Assembly: GCA_037447655.1 (NCBI GenBank)
Contig: JBBHKE010000294.1
Location: 71,501 to 106,318, forward strand
Direction of reading: 5' to 3'
DNA: 34,818 nucleotides
Origin: Zygnema cylindricum
Lineage: Eukaryota > Streptophyta > Zygnematophyceae > Zygnematales > Zygnemataceae
Within the stretch, counting starts at the first letter, position 1. Each line of letters starts with the position of its first letter. Under the pieces are notes generated by a model, which saw only the letters and a program-made list of their open reading frames with translations, was not told the origin of the DNA and made no database searches. Shown here one piece after another: positions 9,416 through 17,340 of this stretch. The position numbers and the translations under genes were made by a program.

Positions 9416-9440
9416 CAGTACTGAAAAAGCAACTGTCCCC
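9416..9440 (+). other. Primer-binding site, complementary to the element's own LTR
   Basis: CAGTACTGAAAAAGCAACTG and the following TCCCC begin at the first base after LTR homology ends. The reverse complement matches 8838-8859, not a tRNA 3' end: there is no TGG start or initiator-Met-tRNA complement. This supports self-priming. The first eight bases, CAGTACTG, are palindromic, so two RNAs could also pair through this site. Confidence 0.8.
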
Positions 9441-9514
9441 TTTTGTTTAAGAGGATAGCTGTTTAGGGTGGTGGATTTTATCCGATAGATCTAGCTCATC
9501 TGCTCGTGTAACTC

Positions 9515-11524
9515 ATGGGCGTAAGAGAATCTCTGGATAGGGATCTTGCCGATGTTAGTCCGGAAGAATAGGAAAGAAAAGAAGGGGTAGCACAAGAGGA
9601 AGAGTCCTAGGTGCCTGAGGAATCGGTCCCTTTCACCTCTGCTTTGAACATTGAACAGTTTCTTAAGGGGGTGATGCCCAAGCCGGTTGTCGTCGAGACT
9701 CCTCCAAGGCAGACAGGGAGGCAACCCTCACCTCCACCTCCTCCAGTCTTTTCCCTTGAAAACTTTCCGACGTTGTCCGAGGTCGCCAGGGCTAGGGCCA
9801 CGGGGAAGGTAGAAAGACAACCTTTATCTCCCCGATCTTGTAGAAAGGGTTTGGCTCACAAGGAAGCGGTCCCAGGCCACCCTCCCGAGGTGGTACGTTA
9901 CACCAGATCCAAGGCTCCTGTAGTGGAGACATACATGGACCCGGGACTGTTGGCGGACCCTAATCGGCCTAGTCGTAAGGAGATTCTAGCCCTTCACAAT
10001 ATCCATGAGTTGAAGGTTAAGAAGGAGCTTGTGCAGCGGGTTGCCAGAAGCGACCGAGCCCGGATCATACGCCCACTGGGAGGAGTAGTGGAGATCCTGA
10101 GTAGCTCGTCCGAGAGTGGCTCTCCCATCTCAGCCCGAGAGCAACCGGAGAGGTCGTTTGCTACCCAACCGCAATCCACCGTCTCTCAGGAAACTGCCAC
10201 CAGTAGACCTTCTAGGGGGAGAGCAACTTCTCGAGGCCGGACTAGGGAAGGGAGTGGCAAGCGGAAGTTACTTGAGCCTAAGAGAGATTTATGATTCAAC
10301 CATCGGGACAGCAAAGGTCGATTTGCTCCCCTAGTCAAAGCAGAGCCGTTCTTTCCTTCTGCCTCAATTTCCCCAAGTTCTATGCCTCCTTCCGCACCAG
10401 TTGTCCGACCATCCGAAGGACTATAGCGTTCAAGGCCTACGGACCCCGAGGTACCCGGTATGGGGATTGCGGATCTCTCGGGTGTGGTGAGCAGCACCCA
10501 AAAATTGGTTGAGGTTCTGCGATCGCAGGATAAAGTTACGGCAAAAGCTGGACCCGTCTCAATAGATTGGGATGCCTTTGAAGAGGAAAGGAAGAGAGCA
10601 TTGGAGCAGGAGCTGATCGTGATACGGGAGGCTAGACGGAGGTCTGGGGGAATCCTTAGTGGACAGGTAGCACCTCCTTGTAGAATAAGTCCCGCGACAG
10701 AAGTACAACCTCTGGATCAGGCAACTCTTCCTGTCATGCGAAATCCCCGGACTTCACCAGAACCGAGACCAGAATCTCCTCTTCATCGGGAAGGGGAGGA
10801 AACAACAATGTCTAACAAAAAGGGGTTGGGTGCAGATTTGCCGAGTAATCCGGTAGCCGCGGCTACAGATCTCCCTACATTTGTCTCGTTCGAGGGATCT
10901 TCTACCGTGGAGGCCGTGGTGCAGCTACAACCCGACTAGAGACTACAGGTTTCCCTCGGACTTACCGCTCCTCCTCCATCACCACCTCACGCCTCTTCCC
11001 CCTCGCCATCCATCTTCCCCGCGGGAGCAGTCCGTGGGTCACCAGGTCCACTTCGCCTATCCCCCAAACCCGACGTCTACTCACCTCCTCACAAACGGTC
11101 GCCATCCTCTAGTTCCGGAACTCCTCCTCCCGAATATTCCCAGAGGCGACCTAGGAAGCAGACTCCTTTCAGGAAACACTCCCCTTCTCCTCCAAGCTTC
11201 TAGACATCACACTCTCCATCGCCATCCATTACCCGGGAACCTCGCCCTCGTCTTCACATACGATCGGAAGATGAAGTTCTCTGGAAAGTACGTGCCTCCT
11301 CTGGATATAGAAGGGCAGACAACTATCCCACTTTTAAAAGGACCAGACCTTCCTCCGTGGGGGAGAGGACAACTGCTGGTACTACAACCGCCCTTCCCAG
11401 CGGAGGAGGGACCAGTTCGGATCTCGAGGTACCAGATCCTGGGGTTATCTCACCGGTTCAATTTGTCAGCCCGACCGGATAAGCGTCACCAAGGTTCACC
11501 AATCTTACCGAAGAAGAAAGGAAA
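9515..11524 (+). pseudogene. Gag N-terminal region, Pro/Ser/Arg-rich, broken by stops
   Basis: An ATG at 9515, 74 bp after the primer-binding site, opens a frame that stays coding-like for over 4 kb. The frame is interrupted at 9569 (TAG), 9608 (TAG), 10292 (TGA), 10424 (TAG), 10937 (TAG), 11201 (TAG) and 11480 (TAA). The product is low-complexity: Pro-rich near 9720, Arg-Gly/Ser-Arg-rich near 10200-10280, Glu/Arg-rich near 10570-10650, and Pro/Ser-rich at 10970-11250. This would suit a disordered, nucleic-acid-binding leader ahead of the capsid. The same phase persists across every stop without a frameshift, which argues that it is the true frame. I find no recognisable domain. Confidence 0.65.
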
Positions 11525-12379
11525 ATGGGCGACGTCCGGATATTTACCGACGACAACTCGAGAATTGCTTTCTCTGATTTTGAACAACTGTGGAAATCCT
11601 TCACGCAGTCCGAAATTTACAAATATAGGGGAGGGGCCATTCCAGCAGATTTTGAAACAACCTTGTTTCTGATGATGGTAAATTATCTAGCCGGAGGAGC
11701 TTTGGCCGATTATAAGGAATGTCAACCTTTGTTGATGGCCCCCAGTATCAAAATATCTGATCCGGCTCTGGACGACGAGGCTCTTCATGCAGCAACGGAC
11801 CTGGCTGCCGCAGCCGCAGTTCCTCTCACCGCCACTTTCACCATGGATATGAAACTTCAGGCCCAAGGCAAGGCCTATGTCAACCACCTGCAAGCGGAAC
11901 AGGCAGCCGAAGCAGCCACCCGGATGGTTGCCAATCCTAATCCCTGTACCACTCTTCTGGATGCTTCGAGATTCCTTTACACAGAAAGGAACGAAACTGC
12001 CATGAAGGAGTTCACAAACTTCCGCTGTTTGAAGAATGAAACTCCCCAGACACTGTTCAACCGCCTCTCCATCCTCTGCCAGAAGACCAAAATGTCCACC
12101 ATCGATACATCGGCTATGGCCACCAAATATTATGTCGCTGTTCGAAATTCCTTTGGGCCAACAGGACAGGCAGCTCTGGACAATTGGAGTGCCAGTCAGG
12201 CTATACACGATCAGAATCCCACAGCTCAAGAAATTTCATTGGCTGCTATGAAATTGTATGATCATTTTGTTCATAGCGAGGCACGAGAAAAAGCTGTTAT
12301 CGGGAAATCCAGAGCCAGCTTTGCATGTTTCGCTGGGGAAACATCGCTCAGCCACGACGAACATACAGAATTGCAAGCT
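11525..12379 (+). CDS. Gag capsid region
   Basis: An uninterrupted 285-codon stretch in the same frame as the N-terminal region, closed by TAG at 12380. It is predominantly helical in appearance, with Ala-rich segments around residues 85-130, a Phe-Arg-Cys-Leu-Lys ... Thr-Leu-Phe-Asn-Arg-Leu segment around 170-185 like the second half of retrotransposon capsids, and conserved aromatic positions. It lies just before the zinc knuckles, as expected. The assignment rests on position and general character; I cannot place it in a named Gag subfamily. In a live element it would form the particle shell. Confidence 0.7.
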
Positions 12380-12382
12380 TAG

Positions 12383-13590
12383 CGGAAGCTTAAGGGGAAA
12401 CAGGAAGCGGATACCCGACCAGAACCTGCAATGGGGGGAGATGAAAAAGTTTTTCTTTACGATTGCCTGAACTGTAACCAGACTGGTCACGGATGGAAGA
12501 GGTGCCCCCGAAAGCTCAAACCAGAACTCGCCATCAAGAAGAAGGAGTTTGAGAGAGAGCGTGCGAAAAGAACAAGGAAAGAGCAAGAACGGAAGCAAAG
12601 AGGTGGAGGAGGAGACCGAACCCTAGTCACTAAGGAAACCTATAAACCTACTCCACGCTCTGAAACCGCCAAAATGTCTTAATCCCAGTTAGGACAAATC
12701 CGACTTCCGAAATTCGATGACGCTCAAATCTCTAATGAGCTAAGGGGGAAGTATACTACTGAGGGGTCGAAATGTGAAGCTTGTGGGTTCATGGGCCACA
12801 AAGAAGGGAAATGCTTTCGGAAAAATGCGGTTCCAAAGGAGATGATGGAGTATGCATTGTTTATAGGCGAAGGGGAAACTGCCGTTAATCCTCTGCCACT
12901 GCTACTTTTGTATCCCTGGGGACGATCTGCAAATGAACCGGGCCCTAGCAGACTGACATCGGAACATATCATTCAGCAACAGAGCACTCAGTTGGCCGCT
13001 TTGGCAACAGAGCTATCCGCTCTTAGACTGAAATCCTCTGCCCGCACTCCTCAACCTCTTACGCCGGCACAGAAATTGCAGAAACAAAAACAAGAACTGC
13101 TACAAAAGCTAGCGGAGCTGGAGCAGCAGACCACGGTGGGTGGAGATGATGATGACCTGATGGGGTGGGATATGGAGCCTCCAAAGGTTCATCATGCTCG
13201 AACATTTCTGTCCGGAGCATGGAACGTTGGTGTAGGAGATAGTCGCAGGCAATTGCGCTCTACAACGTCCTCCCAAAGAAAAGATAAACAACCGACGGAA
13301 CAAAAGGACCACAGTCAAAAAGCCAAAGGTCCCTTATCCTTTACCCCGCGAGCAGTCCTTCTGAACAGTAACATTGGACTGGGACTTAAGCCGACTTACC
13401 CGCCTCTTCCGGCTCCGAAGAAACTTCCTCCTGGTTTTGAAGATTACAAGAAGACACAGCCGAAAGAAAATACTTCAACCACTGAAACAAATCAGGAATG
13501 GTTCGACAGATACATGGCTGAAAGACCGTCCACAGATCCGCCAACTACACCTCCTACGGGGAATTTTGACGCAGAAATTGAGGAAGCAAG
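12383..13590 (+). CDS. Gag nucleocapsid with two CCHC zinc knuckles
   Basis: Knuckle 1 (12464-12505) is Cys-x2-Cys-x4-His-x4-Cys with Cys-Leu-Asn-Cys and Gly-His. Knuckle 2 (12773-12814) has the same spacing, with Cys-Glu-Ala-Cys and Gly-His. A Lys/Arg/Glu-rich linker (12520-12620) lies between them and a TAA (12680) interrupts the frame. A Gln/Leu-rich stretch at 13075-13135 could form a short coiled coil. Knuckles of this type bind the element's RNA for packaging. The frame is continuous with the capsid and holds up to a G10 homopolymer at 13588-13597, where the reading frame shifts; the G-run is the likely site of an indel or a sequencing error. Confidence 0.85.
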
Positions 13591-14306
13591 GGGGGGGGGG
13601 AACAGGAGAAATCGGAAGACGAGGACTCACCCATTTCATCGCCCAAAGCTCTCCCTCATTCCTCCAAACCGGCAATTATGCTAGTACGACACTTAATTCC
13701 CAACGCCTTGACACATGTCAAAACGCTGGCTTCCTCCCACAATCTGCCCGAGAAACCCTCATTCAGGCATTAGGGGAAGAAATTCACACTAGGAGGAAAA
13801 GGGTCGCGTTGGCAGGATCGCCCAAGACAGTCTTCATGTGGGCAGAACTAAAAACCTCAATGGCAGATAGGGATTATAAGGCCCTTTCGGTGGCTCTTAT
13901 TCTCAACAGGACGGGAAATTTTAAACTTAATGGATATGGCGGGTACCAGGATGCAGTGGTGGTTACCGGAGCTCTTCCTAACTTAATAACTACATCAGCG
14001 TTACAGCAAATGCCCGAGGAACTCCGGCCAAAAATCAGCCCCAATGACATATGCTTAAACACAGTCAGCAGTGGCAGCCAACCATTATATGGGATCATAA
14101 AAGCCATGGAAATCGAATTTGCTGACGATGCAGGCCAGCACCTGCAGATCCGACTTCCCTTCCTAGTGGTGGTAGGTAAGCAATTTGAAATTTTGTTGGG
14201 TATGGCTACATGGACAAGGTTGAACATGGAGTTGAGCGTATGGAAGGAACAAGTTACAGTCTCAGACCTGAGGATCCGGAAGGCACAAAAGTGGTGGTCC
14301 CCTTAG
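13591..14306 (+). pseudogene. Retropepsin-like aspartic protease, active-site Asp replaced by Val
   Basis: After the G10 run the coding phase changes, probably twice before about 13780. The protease core is then readable: Val-Val-Val-Thr-Gly-Ala-Leu-Pro-Asn-Leu-Ile at 13956-13988, where family members have Asp-Thr/Ser-Gly-Ala. The flap region follows, and then Glu-Ile-Leu-Leu-Gly-Met near 14190-14205, matching the conserved Ile-Leu-Leu-Gly that closes retropepsins. The codon at 13962-13964 is GTT (Val) in place of the catalytic Asp. The phase changes again near 14260-14275 to rejoin the Gag frame, which then leads to the methyltransferase. It would process the polyprotein; this copy should be inactive. 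Confidence 0.7.
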
Positions 14307-14422
14307 ATTTGTGGAACCGGGGAAAAACGACTGGTCAGGTGTCTGGATGTTATCCCGTCTACTCTGCCTCAACCCCCACGGAGCTGTTCGAATACTCTAA
14401 CGATATCGCTGATTCTATCTAG

Positions 14423-15652
14423 CAATTCCCTATTTCCAAGCGGTGGGAAAGCGAGTATCAAAACCGATTGGTACAGATGGCCACACTTCGGCGGGGAGTG
14501 GACAAGAGCTTGGCGGCAATATCACCCGGAGCAGCAAAAGTCCCCCGGTCGAAACTTCCAATGATTCCTAACAAAGGGAAAGACTTTAATCGACAAGTGG
14601 TGTCACCACAAATCCCGCCTTTAGGACTTAGGATTCTATCCATATTTTCTGGCATTAGGTCCGTTTTGGAAGCCGTCCTGAAAGCTGGATACCAAGTAGA
14701 AACTTACTCGGCAGTCGAGATTGACCCGGACGCCCGTGCAATCAGTGAGTACCGCCTGCAACTGCTGCACCAACTTTACCCACAGCAACTCCCGGTGTCC
14801 GCCATGTTCAAATCTCATCGCACGCTTCCCCAAAATGTGGACAATATCACGGATTCCCATTTGGAAAAGCTCGGAAGGGTAAACCTGGTGGTCGCTGGAT
14901 GGCCATGCCAGGGGTATTCGTTAGCACGACAGGGCCGAGGACACCTCGACGTCCGTAGCAGAACTTTCTTTCAAATGACCAGACTAATAACAGGGTTACA
15001 AGAACGCCAGGACACACTAGTGGGGTACGTCTTGGAGAACGTTCACCCCACAGATGATAAGAAAAAGCAGGTGGTCAACAGCTGGAACCAAGTGACCAAG
15101 GTTCTACGGACTCCCATAGTTTTTGATGCAGCTCAGATCGGATCGAGAGCCCACAGAGTTCGGGCATATTGGACGAACTTGGTTCCTCTTCCAATCCTCC
15201 AACAGCTCTTGAGAACACAGCTTCCGGATCCCAACATCACGGTCCAACAGATCCTCGGACCGGGGCGAATAGCCACACTGGTGATCACACCCGACAAAGC
15301 ACCCTTCTTCTGTTGTAATAAGCCTGGATATCCACGGAGGGCCCTACCAACTCTGGTATCTTTTCCTAACAGCCACGCTTACCGAAAGGGTGCACCAAAA
15401 ATGATCTTTGACAATACAACCGCCACGTGGACAGCGCCGAATATTACAGAACGGGAACTAGCAATGGGGTTTCAACAGGGAACCACAGCTGCGCCAGGGT
15501 TATCAGCCTCAAAAAGGTGCAGTTTAATCAGACTAAGCATGGAGTTAAATGCAATTTCCTGGGTGCTGAAACATTCTCTTGCATTCTCAAGCCTTCAGTC
15601 TCCAAAATCACGGACAACATACCTTCAAGCCCCACAGTTGTTGGCCATGTAA
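14423..15652 (+). CDS. DNA (cytosine-5) methyltransferase domain, DNMT3-like motif order
   Basis: An open stretch of over 390 codons, in the Gag frame after a TAG at 14420, carries the C5-methyltransferase motifs in standard order. Motif I (AdoMet binding): Leu-Ser-Ile-Phe-Ser-Gly-Ile at 14636-14656, with Arg where a second Gly is common. Motif II: Val-Glu-Ile-Asp. Motif IV: Gly-Trp-Pro-Cys-Gln-Gly, catalytic Cys codon 14906-14908. Motif VI: Leu-Glu-Asn-Val, Glu codon 15035-15037. Motif VIII: Ala-His-Arg-Val-Arg-Ala-Tyr-Trp. Motif IX: Arg-Ala-Leu-Pro-Thr-Leu. Motif X: Glu-Arg-Glu-Leu-Ala-Met-Gly-Phe and a later Leu-Ile-Arg-Leu. Order I to X excludes the rearranged DRM type, and the short target-recognition segment with the motif VIII wording resembles DNMT3 more than CMT or DNMT1. 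The predicted role is transfer of methyl groups from AdoMet to cytosine in DNA. All catalytic residues are present. It lies between protease and reverse transcriptase, so it would be released from the polyprotein. Confidence 0.93.
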   Translation, partial: QFPISKRWESEYQNRLVQMATLRRGVDKSLAAISPGAAKVPRSKLPMIPNKGKDFNRQVVSPQIPPLGLRILSIFSGIRSVLEAVLKAGYQVETYSAVEIDPDARAISEYRLQLLHQLYPQQLPVSAMFKSHRTLPQNVDNITDSHLEKLGRVNLVVAGWPCQGYSLARQGRGHLDVRSRTFFQMTRLITGLQERQDTLVGYVLENVHPTDDKKKQVVNSWNQVTKVLRTPIVFDAAQIGSRAHRVRAYWTNLVPLPILQQLLRTQLPDPNITVQQILGPGRIATLVITPDKAPFFCCNKPGYPRRALPTLVSFPNSHAYRKGAPKMIFDNTTATWTAPNITERELAMGFQQGTTAAPGLSASKRCSLIRLSMELNAISWVLKHSLAFSSLQSPKSRTTYLQAPQLLAM

Positions 15653-15654
15653 GC

Positions 15655-16836
15655 AACTCTAAAGCTCGAGGGGGGGAGACAGACAAGGAGGGAAAAATTC
15701 AGGAGCAATGGCACACGAGACCCAGGAGTTTCCTTAGTGGGGGGTATGGAGTCTCAGAACAGGACAACTTAGAGGAAGTTGTCAACAGCAGCGTTTTAAC
15801 AGCCGAACAAGGGACTGACCCAGAGGTAGAGCTGACCTTCGACATCTCTCTCTTGGGTAGACCACCGGAAGCATTGGCGGCAGTGGAACCCGGGAAGATG
15901 GACTGGACTCTAGGTGAACAGCTAGACCCACAGCAGAAGGCCCGGCTCTCCAAGCTGTTAGAAGAGAACTAGGAGGTGTTCGCCTGGTCTGACACCGATG
16001 TAGGGATCTATAATGGGACTCCTTTTCGGATTGACTTGATCGACGAGACGACTACTGTTTGGCAGAAACAGTACCCTCTCAGTTTCAAGGAGAAGGAGTT
16101 CCTCACTTCAAAGGTGCAGACTTTGGTGGAAGCTGGGCTCGTTCAGGAGAGTACAGGACTACATGGGTTCGCCTCACCAACCGTGCTCCTGCCAAAGAAA
16201 GACTCCTCCGGAAAAACAGTAGATTTCCGGATGTGTGGGGACTATCGGATGCTCAACGCGGCAACTGTCTCCTACCGTTATCTTATGCCTACCCCGGAAA
16301 AGATCTTTGACTCTCTTGCTGGGGCCACCATTTACTCCACTTTGGATATGAAAAATGGATTCCACCAGATTGCAATGGAGCCTAAACACCAAGAGAGGAA
16401 TGCTTTTTTGGCCGGATCCAGGCTATATGAATGGCTGTACATGCCATTTGGCCTCAAGAATGCACCTGCCAAATTCCAACGGGCCATGGACGAGGCTCTC
16501 CGGGGAATTGATTTTGCACGGTGTTATATCGATGATGTTATCATTTTCTCCAAGACATTCGAAGAACACTTGGAGCACATACAGATCGTTCTCCGCGCAC
16601 TCCAAGTAGTCGGCTTGAAGTGTCACCCGGGGAAGGGCATATTTGGGGTGCAGAAAATTATTTATCTGGGTCATGAGGTGACCCCCAGGACAGTGGGTCC
16701 CCACATGGTTAAGGTGGCAGCCCTAGATGCTCTTCCACCCCCGCAGGACATTTCTGCTTTTCTTACTTTCCTAGGCCTTGCCAACTATTACCGGCGGTTT
16801 ATTCTTGAATTCAGTAGCCACGCTCAACCATTGAAC
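15655..16836 (+). CDS. Reverse transcriptase (Ty3/gypsy)
   Basis: The frame is shifted -1 relative to the methyltransferase; the two open regions overlap from 15427 to 15652. A linker of about 100 residues leads into the polymerase, with a TAG at 15970 just before the conserved Val-Phe-Ala-Trp. Catalytic motifs are intact: Ser-Thr-Leu-Asp-Met-Lys (Asp codon 16345-16347), Met-Pro-Phe-Gly-Leu-Lys-Asn-Ala at 16441-16464, and Tyr-Ile-Asp-Asp at 16525-16536. Tyr-Leu-Gly-His-Glu near 16666-16680 is the usual thumb-side motif. The enzyme would copy the element RNA into DNA. A TAA at 16837 interrupts the frame before RNase H. Confidence 0.93.
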
Positions 16837-16839
16837 TAA

Positions 16840-17340
16840 TTGTTGCGAAAGGACCAGGAGTGGAAGTGGAAGGAATAACAGCAGATAGCGTTCCAATTCC
16901 TAAAGGATTCCCTCAAACAGCATCCTGTGCTCCGGATGCCCGATCACCAGCGGCCTTTTCTCCTTTATAAAGATTGGAGCAGGTTCAGATTGGGAGCAGT
17001 TTTGGCTCAATTGGACGACGCAGGGGCTGAGTATGTAGTGGCCTACGCAAGCCGGAGTAATAACAGAGCCAAGGGGAATTACAGCAGTTACCATGGGGAA
17101 TTACTCGCCGGTGTTTGGGCCATCCACCACTTCCGGCCTTACCTCTATGGAGTACACTTCACCCTTATTACAGATCACCAGCCCCTCAAATGGATCATGG
17201 AGAACAGTAAGTTGACTGGAAAACTGGCCAAATGGGTTCTCATCTTGCAGGAATATGATTTCAGCATCATCCATAGAGCCGGGGAGATTCATAGGAATGC
17301 CGACGGAATCAGCAGGAATCCGGACCCTTCCACCAGAGAC
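16840..17340 (+). pseudogene. RNase H domain
   Basis: It continues the RT frame after TAA at 16837, with a second TAA at 16876. The acidic residues are readable: Asp in Leu-Tyr-Lys-Asp-Trp-Ser (16972-16974), Glu in His-Gly-Glu-Leu-Leu-Ala (17098-17100) and Asp in Thr-Asp-His-Gln-Pro-Leu (17173-17175). Gly-Ala-Val-Leu-Ala-Gln and Ser-Arg-Asn near the end are typical of gypsy elements. It degrades RNA in the RNA-DNA hybrid and, in self-priming elements, is also thought to release the primer. The catalytic set is intact; the two stops upstream break this copy. Confidence 0.88.

Noticed and set aside
9416-9440. tRNA-type primer-binding site
   Set aside because: No TGG start and no match to initiator-Met or other tRNA 3' ends that I can recall; the element's own LTR is a far better match.
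10881-11672. A 263-codon Pro/His/Arg-rich frame overlapping Gag
   Set aside because: It is in a different phase from Gag. The Gag phase reads as one continuous composition through the same stretch and leads into the capsid and zinc knuckles.
11687-12229. A 180-codon antisense open frame over the capsid
   Set aside because: Shadow of the capsid coding sequence; no domain and no independent start context.
14423-15652. DRM-type (rearranged) or bacterial restriction methyltransferase
   Set aside because: Motif order is I to X, which excludes DRM. The domain sits inside a retrotransposon polyprotein and its motif VIII wording resembles eukaryotic DNMT3.
14468-15652. Absence of stops in the DNMT as evidence for selection on this copy
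   Set aside because: At the observed stop rate across the polyprotein only about two stops would be expected in this length, so their absence is not significant.
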